A stretch of DNA of 64,000 bases from Oidiodendron maius Zn (GCA_000827325.1 KN832874.1:14044-78043); one strand, 5' to 3'; positions 10,877-22,295 are shown, counted from the stretch's first letter. Notes: generated by a model from the letters alone, not told the origin. Translations and numbers: made by a program.

Positions 10877-11870
10877 ATATTTAGGGCCAGTGGATTCTAT
10901 TCACTTCTGGAAAATTTGGGACAGAATGAACCGTTTTCTAGCTCATTCCAAGAGTGTCTGAATAGCGTTCTCGATATAGGACGTATCGAGGCCAACGCGC
11001 AGGTATAGAATACTACGGGAGGAGCGCATTCAATACTAGAGCGGCGGTTTACCTCCACCGCTTCCCTTTATAACAGTTCTGCCACTTTTGGGAGTAGTAC
11101 AGTATAAATACTCTATATATACGAGTACTAAGGAGAGAAGAGTTAGCTAATGTGAGCTAGTGTTGTATGCTAACCGAACTTTGCTAAGCCGAGGAGCCTA
11201 CCTACACCTGCCGAGCTCGACATCATACGCTTTGGTTAACTTTTCTTCCGAGCAGAGCCATCACTTTTTGCGCTGCGCAATCCTTTGGGGACTAGACTTG
11301 CATTCTGCACCTATATTAAATTGCTATGCTAATCTTTGTGTATAATGGTAAGTTTGACACCTTGCGCGATATAACTACAGAGTAGGTTTTTGGAGTGCAG
11401 CAGGCCCTGGGCAAAACAGATCCCATTTCTAGATGGTGGATATAGGGGCTATCGGGAGCAACCAGAACTTACAGAGAAAGTCTGTAGAATCGCTAGAGAA
11501 TTCCTGGTGCAGGAGAAATGAAAGCTATGGTCAGCAAAACTGCCAAATACGAATATGGCTCTGTTTAAGGCGGTGAGGCCGAGCTTGTTTTCACTTCGTG
11601 TGCTGACGGACAGGACTTGGCCTGCATCGCCAAGAGTGTAGGAAGAGAAGCACTCACCCCCATTTCACAGCTTGGCGTTCGAGCTCCTGCCATTCTTGGC
11701 TTCTCCTCCTGGCTTGGCAACATCAACAAGGAGAGAATGGCGCAACACGTAAATTATTCCGGAGATGAGCATTTAAGGTAGTGCAGACCCCGCGGCGATC
11801 TGGGTGGTACGGAGCTCTATCTACTCTTGTCTGTGCACAGTTCCAGAGGCACGCCCGAAGCTGCAGAGAG
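10877..11870. other. Intergenic, with a TATA-containing repeat-like block
   Basis: This is the shared 5' side of the minus-strand unknown gene and dpp5. The part around 11057-11120 (ACCGCTTCCCTTT, TTCTGCC, AGTATAAATACTCT) resembles 14300-14350 on the other side of dpp5. No gene is supported. Confidence 0.4.
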
Positions 11871-14134
11871 ATGAAGTTCCGACTGTATGTAGCGGCAGTG
11901 GCTCTGACTGCCGTGCGCCCCGTCGTCGCCATCACCCCAGTGGAATTGCTGGCCGCCAACCGCTATTCCGATGCTCTGCCGAACCCCACAGGCGTGAGTG
12001 CCGCCACTCCCGGCACCTGGAACCCGCGCGTTTTGCTAATCTGTCAATCCAGGAATTCGCCTTGTTCACAGCCACCAACTACTCGTTCGAGCTCCACGAG
12101 GCCACGACGGTCTGGAACATCCTGGACCTGAAGTCGGGACACATTTCGTTGTGGACGGCCAGTCCCGACATATCCGAGGTCGTCTTTGTCGGCCCGGGCC
12201 CATCCAGCATCATCTACCTCAATGGCACAAATGAGCAGGGCGATGGCGGAATCAGCTTGTACGCTGCGGATGCCTTGTGTCTCGAGCGTGCGACATTAAT
12301 TGCCTCTCTGGCAGCTCCCTTCTCTGGTCTGAAGGCCGCTCGAACCGCCTCGGGCGACATTAACTTCCTGCTGTACTCGCTGGCGTATCCTAATGGAACG
12401 GCGTATAATGAGCAGCTCGCCGCAGCACCTGCCAGCAGTGCGAGGATCTATAATGAAATTTACGTTCGGCATTGGGTAGGTTGCTCCACCATGATTGTGA
12501 AAGCATCCTTGGCTTACTGGTCGCCATAGGACTACTATCGTTCCCCCCAGCGGAACGCTGTTTTCGGCGGGGTGTTGACGAGCGCTCATGGATCCTATTC
12601 ATTCAGCGGGAGCCTCACCAACTATGTCACGGGTATCCATAATGTCACCTACGCCGAAAGTCCTCTTGACCTTGACGGAGCTGAGGATTACGATCTGGCT
12701 CCCGATGGCAGCAGTCTCACCTTCTTGACCAAGGATGTCTCGCTTCCGTTGGCGAACTTCACCAGTAGCCAGATCTACTGGGTGCCGTTTAATGGAACGG
12801 CCTCGGACGCTATTCCGATCAATCCCCGAGGCGGGGGCAAATATCCTGAAGCACAGGGCGCGTCCGTCGGCGCGACCTTCTCGCCATCCGGTAAGCACAT
12901 CGCGTACTTCCAGATGAATGGCATCTCCTATGAGTCGGATCGCAACATATTGTACGTTGCCGAAGTCAACCCAAACAACTTCAACGTCAAGCGACTTGCA
13001 GGGGATTGGGACCGAAGCCCAGACTCCGTGGCCTGGTCAAAGGACTCACGGACGCTTTTCGTCACCGCTCCTGACCTGGGCAGAGAGCGGATCTTCCCAA
13101 TCCCTCTGTCAGCTGGCGATTCATACGTGCCTACCAATATCACAAATGAGGGTGTCCCAGTTGGATTTTATGTCTTGCACGATAACACTATCTTGGTGTC
13201 AGATTCGAAGATTTGGTCGAGCCGAGACATCTATAGGATTACCCCCGAAGGCGAGGTGGCCGACATCTACTTCCAAGCCAACAAGGTCGATAAAGAACTT
13301 GCCGGTCTTGGTCCTGAACATGTATCTGAATTCTACTTCTCAACCAACACTACCAACCAGAAGCTACAGTCTTGGATCATCTATCCCGAGGGTTTCGACG
13401 CCGCCAAGACCTATCCTCTCGCTTTCATCTCTCACGGTGGACCTCAAGGCGCCCACTTCAACAGCTGGAGTACCCGTTGGAACTTCAAAGTGTGGGCAGA
13501 CCAAGGCTATGTTGTCATCGCTCCTAACCCAACAGCTTCATCCGGCTGGGGCCAAAACCTGACCGACTCAGTACAAGGCCGCTGGGGAAGCTACCCCTAC
13601 TGGGATCTCGTTCATGCCTGGCTTTACGTGAACGACACGCTCGATTATGTAGATACGGCGAATGGCGTCGAAGCAGGAGCGAGTTTCGGTGGCTACATGA
13701 CTAATTGGATTCAGGGCCACGAGCTCGGTCGATGGTTCAAAGCGCTTGTCACCCATGACGGCAGCACCTCCACGCTCAACCAGTATGCCAGCGAGGAGCT
13801 TTGGTTCATGAACCATGACTTCAACGGTACGTTCGACCAGTCGGTATTCGCCCCAAGCTCGCCATACTACGAGTGGAATCCGCTGCTGTATGTGGATAAC
13901 TGGGCCACGCCGCATTTCGTCGTGCATAACGAGTTGGATTACCGTCTGCCTGTGTCGGAAGGTATTCTGCTGTTCAACTTGTTGCAAGTGAAAGGCGTGC
14001 CAAGCAGGTTCTTGAACTTCCCAAATGAGAACCATTGGGTGCTCAATCGCGAGAACAGTTTAGTTTGGCACACGGAGATCTTCAAATGGATTAATTATTA
14101 TAGCGGCATTAATAATGCTACTAGTCCTTATTAA
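11871..14134 (+). CDS. dpp5: Secreted dipeptidyl peptidase 5 (S9 prolyl oligopeptidase family), three exons
   Basis: Exons 11871-11993, 12053-12475 and 12530-14134 join in phase 0 across introns of 59 and 54 nt, giving 716 residues, close to the roughly 720 of known fungal DPP5. Residues 1-20 form a signal peptide (MKFRLYVAAVALTAVRPVVA). The middle is a propeller-like region with many N-glycosylation sequons, and the C-terminal alpha/beta-hydrolase domain carries a complete triad: Ser567 in GASFGGYM, Asp652 in HNELDYRLP and His684 in NENHW. Known fungal DPP5 enzymes release dipeptides from peptides outside the cell, feeding peptide uptake. The start is chosen because it gives the signal peptide directly. 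The gene looks intact even though decayed sequence flanks it, and codon use is GC-rich in the 5' half. Confidence 0.93.
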
Positions 14135-14299
14135 GTATTATTTAGTAATAAATAGTATTAATTAAACTAAGATAATGATCTTGCTTACTATTGTAGTTTT
14201 AGTTACATGTTTTACTAGCTGTATATAACCATAGTGATTACCTGTGGGAATATATCCAGTATGGATACGGCAGATCGTTATTCCAGGTCTTCCCAACCG

Positions 14300-14350
14300 C
14301 TTCCCTTTCCGGCGATTCTGCCGGTTTCTATAGCTAGTATAAATACTCTC
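14300..14350 (+). repeat. Promoter-like block resembling 11057-11120
   Basis: ACCGCTTCCCTTT, then TTCTGCC, then AGTATAAATACTCT occur in the same order and similar spacing as upstream of dpp5. Differences inside the block (CCGGCGA against ATAACAG) include RIP-type changes. It may be the end of a dispersed repeat, or a copied promoter that now sits before the degenerate gene at 14484. Confidence 0.4.
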
Positions 14351-14483
14351 TCTCCTTAGCTAGCTTCATCTTCTTTTCTTCTACATCTTCCAATACAACC
14401 TGTCTTTTGACCCCAGACTTTGCGCGCGCACCCTGTGATACCAACATTACCTCTCCTCTAAAATACTAGTTAGCAATGAATTT

Positions 14484-15041
14484 ATGACTGTTGCTTCCTA
14501 TGGATTCCTGGACAAATGCAGCATGAAGGTTACTCACCTACTCCCTGTGGGTGGCCGGACTGTTAGCGAACTTATAATGGAGGTGACGTATACAGACGTT
14601 GGACTCGTGAAGTTAGCAGACGCCGAGAGGTTCTCCAACGTTACCTTCCAGAGCGAGTCTATCTCAGAGTCTACCTGGCTAAAAAGGCTGGGCAGTGTTA
14701 AGAAGTGCAGGTGGGGGATTTTGTATACCTAGACTCCCCTGACACAGGAAGTTTAGAGGGGAGCTTTATGAGATCATCAATTCAACGAATTCCCGTCGAT
14801 GACCATAGCGCTCCGGAGCAACTCTGGGCATTCGCTGTCTGGGTATACATGGGGCAGGGGTCAGCAAGCACTCTTCCAGATGGCATGTGCGGCAGCGCTC
14901 TCTGGACCAGCAAAGGGGAGGTTATTAGCTTTTTTTGGATACGCTCCAAAGAGTGGAGTTATGAATGATTGGTGTGTAGGGATAGCTGCAGATGAGTTGA
15001 TAAAGCGAGGATACAAGCTCGTTAATAGAACTGAATCTTAA
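14484..15041 (+). pseudogene. Frameshifted fungal protease-like protein fragment
   Basis: Three overlapping frames make one product. Frame 1 runs from MTVASYGF to LKRLGSVKK. A shift near 14700 leads into VQVGDFVYLDSPDTGS...LPDGMCGSALW. A run of seven T at 14940-14946, one too many, then shifts to FFGYAPKSGVMNDWCVGIA with a stop at 15041. The piece resembles a family of fungal proteins with a chymotrypsin-like GxCGSxxW segment, recalled from memory and not searched. Two frameshifts argue for a pseudogene. A sequencing error could explain the homopolymer but not both. Confidence 0.55.
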
Positions 15042-16012
15042 AGCAGGGATATTAAAGACACGTTTGAACAAAGCCAGTGTATTACAGTATTAAGGGGCTA
15101 GAATATCATAATTCTTCTTAGCGACATTAAAGATGTCGCTGCCACCCTCGTCCACAGACAGGTCGTCTGAATCATCGACTAGAGGGCGACAGTGGCGTGC
15201 CATTTAGGATATGGGGCGGAGAATGCGTTGGTAGGCAGACAAGAGAGTAGAAATAAAGATCAGGAGAGTTACAGGGAGGGTGTCGAATATACGATTAGGA
15301 ACGAGGGCGGGGAGTGTTGAGTGAGAGTGGCTGTAGATGAAAGAGGACGGGAGGAGGCAGCTGATCGGAGGAAGGGGGGCCTCTCTACAGACCCATGAAC
15401 ATCCATTTTGTGATGGCTGGACACCAATTAGCCAAAACCCTGCGCCTCTCGCCAACTTTACTATGATGACAGTAATTCCTATAAGGCATGCAACATCCAC
15501 CATTCCTCCCAATAGAGCAAGTCCGACAAATCGTACCGCCCGTGGATGCAAGTGCCAAAACATGGTGATATTGATGGTAAGCTTGTTAGTTGTCTATCGT
15601 ACAAACACCAGAGCATTAAATATCTGCTCTACGGCTACGTAAAGTGTACCTATTATGCAACACACCCCTTCTACCTACAGGCGGAGAATTACGTGGCCGA
15701 TATTCGTTCGTGCGACGAATTATCCCCTCCCTTACAGCAATGAATACTACGATCGACATCTCTATACGATGATAGATCCTGCAACAAAACATGCTCGAGA
15801 GAGAGCTCAGAGAGAGCTCAGTATCGCGCAGTCACAGCATTCGCTGATTAACGAATCAGTCAAGTGCGGTGCCTGCTCATTCACGTGATATGACGATATT
15901 AGTGCATTTTAGGCTTAGCCCACAAGCCTCAGTCGTCATGTCGAGTGATGTGTAGTGTCGCCAGACCTTTTTGAATGCCTTCACCGTAAAGCATCAACAG
16001 AAGCCGAAAATC
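15042..16012. other. Intergenic, no supported gene
   Basis: A 119-codon minus-strand frame at 15204-15563 has a hydrophobic N-terminal half but no recognisable domain, and its C-terminal half is low in structure. GAGAGAGCTCAGAGAGAGCTCAG near 15798 is a short direct repeat. I call no gene. Confidence 0.4.
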
Positions 16013-18015
16013 ATGTTGCAGGATAATAGCAGAGTATTACGCAGACGGAGAGGCAAAGCTTTCGTCACCCAAAATGCATGTAAAGAATGCAAGAGGAAGA
16101 AAGAAAAGGCTAGATGATGTTGTCTCCATTCCCCGCCCTTGGCTAATCAGTCACCCAGTGCGACGGACTGAGCCCCTGTGCAAGATGTTCCTCTCGAGAT
16201 ATTACCTGCGAATACCAAATTCCCGTCCATGTTAGCAAATCGAATATGAGAGCGCGTATCGAAGATCTCGAAACTCGTCTGGGATATAGTGAGCATATAT
16301 TCCGATCCCTGACTACTGAGACTCATGCATCCTCTGTTCTAAGACAGCTCAAGGATGGTGCAAGTACCGAAAAGATCTATCAGTACCTAGCTACTAGGCA
16401 GCCTACTGGTAGCGAATATAGCCCACGGGGACAGGAAGATAGCGAAATCAGCTCGCGATTCTCGGAGACGAGTAGCGTGCCGGGGAGCGGACGCACACTA
16501 AGTAATGAGACACTAGAGGTAGTAAACTACCCTGTTAGTAGCTGGACGAAAGTTACCGCGAACACTGAGCTTGTAAACCAGCTCCACTTGCTCTATTTCT
16601 CCTGGGAACACGGCGTCTGCTCTCTGTTTTCAAAGTATCACTTTATCGAGGACCGCGATAGTGGGACGCCAAGATACTGCTCTTCATTACTCGTTAATGC
16701 AGTAGCGGCCCTTGGATGCAAGTTCGCGAACCGTGTTGAAATTCAAGAAACATTCGACGGCGGCGAAAAGTTCTATTTGGAAGCTAAGAGGCTATGGGAG
16801 GCTACACAAGACGAGACATCGATAACGGATATTCAAGCTACTGCATTGATGTCCCTTTGGGAAGCGAGCAAGGGGCATCACCGCAAAGGCGCATTTTACT
16901 CTAGGCAAGCTCTAAGCATGGCAATCGAAGGTTCCTTCCATACTGATGAGGGACATGATGCGGCAAGTCGCGAAGTTCGCAGTGCTACTTTTTGGGGCAT
17001 CTTTACACTAGATCAGTAAGTTTTCGTGCTGGAGCATCATGATACTGGCTGATCTTTGTATATAGGATTTGGTCGCTTTATTCTGGCTGCCTTCCACACC
17101 TGTCTCGAAGGGGGACCTTCGACATTCCCTCGATAGTAATGGACGGGCAAGACAAGCTAGATTGGGTTCCATTCTTTGATGACGGAACACGACTGAAAAC
17201 CCGCACAACCCAGACGAGCAATAGCCGCTCTATCTTTCGGGGCACGTGTGAGCTCTCACACGTCATTTATGAATCGCTTTACACCCTCTATACACCAAGT
17301 CGGCCTGTTATTATAGAAGATGTGATGGGGGTGTACCAGCAATACCTAGAATGGTACGAGTCTATGCTACCTGTCCTGAAGAGCGGAGAAAATTCTACTC
17401 CAATGGCTATATTCAATCAGTATGCTCACTCATCTCTCTAATACACTAGATCGCTAACTAGTACTCTCTTGCAGTCTGCTCTACCATTTTGGGATTCTTC
17501 TCCTCTTTAGTCCACTGATTGGTCTGAGGATCGAGAGTAATCCTGTCGCACCTGGTGAAATGTGTACGGAGGCTGCTGATTCGATCAGTGCCCTTGTCCG
17601 CTCTTACCGAGAGCTTTATGGCTTACAACGAATCCATACTTTCATACCATATATTTCACTTGTCTCTAGCGTCACTTATCTGACAATTATTAATACGTAA
17701 GGCTCGATATCGAACGTAATTTTTCCTAAAATCGTTCAGGGGATCTCTGATTTGCGTAATATGGCACTATCCAACACCTTTGCAGGTCGTGCAGCGAACG
17801 CTCTACAAACAATGATAGATAGTGCAGCTGTAGGAGCTGATCTTCTATCAAATAATGGTAAAGATAAATATAAGCGTGGCGAAGGTGTGGTATACCCCTT
17901 TGAGGGTACGTTGAACTTATTGACACACCACATTTTTGACCGAGAGGACGCTCCTTCTTCGCCTCGCTTCTCGACCTTCCTGTCTTGGGTAATGACAGAA
18001 GTTAGAGACTACTGA
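16013..18015 (+). pseudogene. Zn2Cys6 transcription factor with damaged splicing, probably decaying
   Basis: The DNA-binding domain is split: NACKECKRKKEKAR near 16069-16111, then CDGLSPCARCSSRDITC starting at 16159 after a TCACCCAG acceptor. The matching donor is missing (AGATGATG instead of a GT), and reading through hits TGA. Downstream the exons 16159-17015, 17066-17419 and 17475-17696 join cleanly and encode a linker plus a fungal_trans regulatory domain (LDQIWSLYSGCLPHL, HLLYHFGILLLFSPLIGL). The last exon (17740-18015, GISDLRNMALSNTF...) fits the family, but its acceptor is out of phase with the preceding donor. The family is like NirA-type nitrogen regulators in layout, but no target can be named. 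With two independent splice lesions it is probably a pseudogene; wrong exon choices on my part are the alternative. Confidence 0.6.
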
Positions 18016-18749
18016 GGGTAGGGTTTGCTATAATAGTGGCCTATTCATGCCAGACTGTTTGACTAATTACTCACATAGATACTAAGTGCAATCAAGGTTG
18101 CCTCATTGATGGTAGTGTTCCGAGGTATTGATAGGAATAAAATATAAGTGGAAAGAAGCATTTGGCTGAAACTGGCCGCTTCTTGGAGTGCAGAGTCGGT
18201 AGTTATTCCCGTAGAACAGAGACATGTGGAGCATAGAATGTCCTTTGGTCTATAAAATGTATCATAAGGATACAATTCGTCGTTTCAGTACTGTACAAAG
18301 TCCTTATTGGGGCATGTAGTCCGACCCTTACTGCTGTATTGTTGTACACTATCTTAAGCAGTACTTCTCCTATAAGAATTGTAATGAGCTAAGCCAGAGT
18401 AGTTAGCAGCGAATTTAAAATCTACTCTCTTCTGTGATAGTTGAATCAGTAGATAGTAGAAAAGATATTGAAATGGATGCCTGTCCTGTAGCAGAGCCAC
18501 AAGACCAATATCTGATACCAGCCGCTGTACAAAGGGAAGTACTAGTAAGATACAGAATGCTCCCGAGTTTATGTTCTGCCGTACACTAGTCGTACAAAAA
18601 CAGAAATGAAACCCGGATAGGTTAGCGCTTTCCAAGTTAGCTGAGCGTATTTAACACACCATAAGGTCATCGTCTGTCTATGAACTATACTCGCTGTTCG
18701 TCTGTTGCTATAATCCTCGCCTTATCTTAAACGGTCTCCGTGTCTCGCA
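18016..18749. other. Intergenic, no gene seen
   Basis: AT-leaning spacer between two decaying genes. The short minus frames here show no domain, repeat or RNA feature. Confidence 0.4.
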
Positions 18750-19800
18750 ATGCGTGTTCTTGCCTTCTCTGATCTATACTTCCCCCGTGTTAATGAGGTC
18801 TCAGTCTCGATTCGAACGTTGCACAGCTCGATCCGCAATGCCGGCCACGAGATCTTCCCTGTGGCCCCTGAATATCCATATGCTTCCGAAACTCCTTTGG
18901 ATAAGGAAGAATGTGTCATTCGCATTCCTTCATTTCCCATCCATGGTGATCACGAAGATCGGTGGATGAGGAGTCACAAATTGCGAATGAGCTCCATAGA
19001 GCATTTAGAGGCGAGCGTAGATTTGACTTCGTCTGTATCTACACTATAGGGGTTGCGTATTTCGAGGGCGTCAAAGTCACAAAATCTCTCCGAATCCTAC
19101 TTTCATAACGTGGCACACCCATTTTGAGGAATATCTCCATCATTATATCAGCAGCATGCCGAGGTGGCTGACCAAATTTATGACGCGACATGCTACTGCT
19201 TTCCAATGCAACTCCGCCAATGTCTTAATTACTCCTTCAAATGCGATGCGCACCGTCTTGACCAATGGATATGGTGCGAGGAGGGATGTCCACGTAATTC
19301 CCACAGGAATAGATACGCAACATTTTGCCCTGGGCCATGGTAACGGATTGGGATTTCGGAATAAACATGGAATAGAACCTGGGCGGCCCATGCTTCTTTT
19401 TGTCGGGCGAGTGGCATTTGAGAAGAATCTGGGGGGTTTCTTATCTGTGCTGGCAGAAGTTGTGAAGGCTGTTCCTGATGCAATACTTGTGATAGCGGGC
19501 GATGGGCCTGCTCGTCCGTACTACCAGAGATACGCCAGGTCTCTTGGATTGAGAGATAACGTTCTATTCGCCGGATTATTGGACTATAATACCGGATTAT
19601 TGGATTATTATAGGGCTAGCGATGTGTTCGTGTTTTCTTCGCGAACGGAGAGGCAGGCCCAAGGACAATCGATTATGGTAGCTTGACTCCTTCCGACTTG
19701 CGGTATAGGCATACTTCTAGATTACACGGGCAAAGCAAGGCATTTTGAGGACGGGCATAACAGGCAAGAGGGTAGGAGGGAGGATGGATTATATACTTTA
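18750..19800 (+). pseudogene. GT4-type glycosyltransferase, frameshifted and truncated
   Basis: The first frame starts MRVLAFSDLYFPRVNEVSVS, a typical nucleotide-sugar glycosyltransferase N-terminus, and stops at 19049. Coding sense continues in other frames (FDFVCIYTIGVAYFEGVKVTKS, then TWHTHFEEYLHHY) and then in 19156-19686, which holds DVHVIPTGID, LLFVGRVAFEKN and AGDGPARPYYQRYARSLGL. These are the donor-binding signatures of the GT4 fold. The frame ends at SIMVA where the family would continue into the last conserved E-x7-E region. A trace (FEDGHN) is visible near 19750. At least two frameshifts and a premature end show that it is dead. Intact relatives probably transfer a sugar to a lipid or polysaccharide, but the substrate is unknown. 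Confidence 0.75.
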
Positions 19801-20090
19801 GTTTTTAGGAGCGGAAAAGTAATCGCAACTCATGGGAGACACGGTCGGCCTTGCTGTAAGGGGAGAGATTTGGCAAGGTAACGCGAAGTAGCTCTATAGC
19901 TGTGGGGCCTAGCATATAATGGCAGCTATATAGACACTGTCTATACGGCTTGAGAGGACGGATGCGCGCAGAGGTGGTGGCAGTCGATCGACGACTCCTC
20001 TTTCTTCTCTCTCCCTTCTCTCTCTCTCCTTTCTTTCCCTCCTCCCGGTGACCCTGTGCGTATAGGTCAGTGGGCAAAACTGCTACGGGT
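19801..20090. other. Spacer with a polypyrimidine tract
   Basis: About 60 bases near 19995-20045 are almost pure C/T with TCTCTCTCTC runs. No gene is visible. Confidence 0.4.
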
Positions 20091-20890
20091 CGCGGTCTGT
20101 TTTCGAGGTTCCTCAATCCTCGAAGGGCGAAACTGTACCAAAAGAAGAGACACCATGAGAATATCCAAATGAAGAAGCAGATCAAAGCCCATGAAGAACA
20201 AAATGTCAAGTCCTCAGCACCCGGGGAAACTTCAAGCACTCCTCTCCCACAGTATGTTCTCGACCGATCTAATCCTACAAATGCGAAAGCTTTAAGTAGC
20301 GCTAGTATGTCGAACATTAGCTTTGAAGTACGCTCACCGACCCCGACAGTAAAAAACAAGCGGAACGAAGAAGCAGCTAAGTTTTCTGTGCCACTGCCAA
20401 AGGGTCAAAGGCATTGCCGAGGAGGAAATGTTCAAGGTTGTCAAGACCGGAAAGAAGACCGCAAAGAAGGGCATGAAAGCTGCCATTTCCCATGTAAGAC
20501 AGAAACATTTACTAACGAGCCTGTAGGATAGAAGCGTATGATCACCAAACCGACATTTGTAGGGTCAGACTTCACTAGACAACCCGTTAAGTATGAGAGA
20601 TTCATTCGGCCTATGGGTTTCAGGGAAGAAAAGGCAAATGTTACTGTTAGTCAAGGACTCCTGCCTTCAATCACTCCCATAGTAAAGCTCAACTTAGCAT
20701 CCTGAACTGGGCCTAACTATTCAGCTACCAATTATTAGCGTCAAAAAGAATACACAAAACCCGACATATACGCAATTAGGCATTTTGACGAAAGCACAAT
20801 TATTGAGGTGAATGTCAGTGGGCTGGGCTTGGTCATAGCAAGTGGCAAGGTGGTTTGGGGACGATGGGCACAAATCATGAATAATTGAAT
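20091..20890 (+). pseudogene. nsa2: Truncated, decayed copy of ribosome-biogenesis factor NSA2
   Basis: The frame RRAKLYQKKRHHENIQMKK...IKAHEEQNVK, YVLDRSNPTNAKALSS and RNEEAAKFSVPLPK matches the conserved body of Nsa2, a 60S pre-ribosome assembly factor. A one-base shift then gives VKGIAEEEMFKVVKTGKK. An intron-like GTAAGA...ACTAAC...GTAG follows at about 20493-20526, then [27 protein letters not shown] and, after stops, [21 protein letters not shown] near the end. The Trp expected before KRM is TAG. The first 60 or so residues are missing. The retained intron argues for a DNA-level duplication, not a retrocopy. The functional gene must be elsewhere. Confidence 0.85.
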
Positions 20891-21500
20891 GATAAATGTG
20901 TAAATGGGTAATACTCCTGAATATCCTTTCCTGATGAATTCTAACTTTGCTCTAGTGTACTCCTGGTATAGCCGCGGTGCAAACTACATGTCTGTTTGTA
21001 ATGTTGAATAGGGCAGCTAATTAGACAGGAACAGAAACCTCACTTTCCACTTGGCGCAGTAGTTGCTTCTGATTCGTGTTTTGCAGCGGCTACAGAGCCT
21101 CCTTACTTCCTTTAGACCCAGCACCCTAATACCACTATCAACCCCTTCTCTAGTTTAGTCGCACCATATTTTCCCGACTCCTTCATCTATATACAAGTGC
21201 GAATATGTGTAAAATCCTCAATAACAGAATATCATCCCGCCTTTCTCTCCGCGCGTAGCACATAATACCCTTTAGGCCTTTACTTTCCCTCATCCTCTGT
21301 CCAATTTCTCCTTTGTCCTTCAAAGGCAACTGCCTCATTTGCCTTTCCCTCAAAGCAGATCTAGATCTCTTGCCCCTTGTGTTTATTCGGATATTCCCTT
21401 CTCATACTTACAACTATTCATCCATCCAAATTGGTCTGAGGTGCATCAAGGCATTTTGACCACTTCCACTTTCAATGCATCCATCCCACCTCTCGTTCCC
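20891..21500. other. Intergenic, no supported gene
   Basis: C/T-rich from about 21120, as in many fungal promoters and 5' leaders. A short plus frame at 21339-21539 has no recognisable feature. Confidence 0.35.
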
Positions 21501-21523
21501 CTCCCCCAGCTTTTGGTTCCTCT

Positions 21524-21920
21524 GTGTTTCTCATGGTGAGTTTTGTTCTTCTCCTTGTTCTTTGCACATTCTCTTGCGTTTATAGAAAGTGCTACAAGGC
21601 TGATTACCATCACATATTAGTCCCGCATAAAAGTAAGGATAGCATTTCATCTGCAGGTCTTGGCGTGGTCGTGGACATGGTGGTTTCCCTTGTTCTCGGC
21701 ATTGATCTTACGTTTTATACAGGCACTACAAGGCTGTTTTCTATCATATTTCTCCTTTCCTTAAAACATCCTAGGCATTTCATGTGCAGACCTTGACGGG
21801 GAAATGGTCGTAGTTTCCCCCCCTGCCCTCGACATTGGAACCTATTTTCAATAAAAGCACTACATGGCCATTCTTCGTCGCCTTGACAAGGCTGGGAACG
21901 GCGAAGAAAGTTGAGGCTAT
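21524..21920 (+). repeat. Imperfect tandem repeat of about 134 bp
   Basis: GTGCTACAAGGCTG (21589), GCACTACAAGGCTG (21724) and GCACTACATGGCC (21859) recur at 135-base spacing. Each of the first two is followed by AGCATTTCAT/GGCATTTCAT, a G-rich stretch, TTCTCGGCATT-like sequence and a TTTATA(C)AG end. A partial earlier unit ends at 21590. About 2.5 units are visible. The function is unknown. Confidence 0.5.
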
Positions 21921-22026
21921 TGTTGGGAAGATATGTACGTCTGCTAACCCCTCTCCTATCTGGTTCGTATATAGAGATTGTTCCAAGACTTTAAGCTAAC
22001 TTAGACTAGCCCCAAAACTGAGATTG

Positions 22027-22056
22027 GAGAGGAGAGGAGAGGAGAGGAGAGGAAAT
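22027..22056. repeat. GGAGA microsatellite
   Basis: About six copies of GGAGA in tandem, a simple repeat with no gene link apart from lying in a spacer. Confidence 0.8.
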
Positions 22057-22295
22057 GATTTGCTCAGTTCGTTGATACTGCAACCTTCCAAGATATATGG
22101 GCGAAAGTGCAGAATAAGCACCCTAATAGTATATTCGGGAGGAATTGGACAGTAAGCACTTTGACCTTGGATTCAAACTCGAATCGAGTAGTAATCCGTT
22201 TTGAATCAGACGTGTTATAGAAAAGACAAAAATGGGCTCAGAAATCTCGTAGCGTAGAGAGCAACAATCTAGCAGCTGTAGCCCGTTCTAACTTC

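Noticed and set aside
15204-15563. 119-codon minus-strand frame with a hydrophobic N-terminal half
   Set aside because: No domain or splice context, and its second half resembles promoter-like C/T-rich DNA read in reverse.
21780-21815. Short reading QTLTGK in the tandem repeat, like the ubiquitin N-terminus
   Set aside because: Only six residues match, the neighbouring units do not, and flanking translation shows no ubiquitin sequence. Not enough to call a ubiquitin relic.
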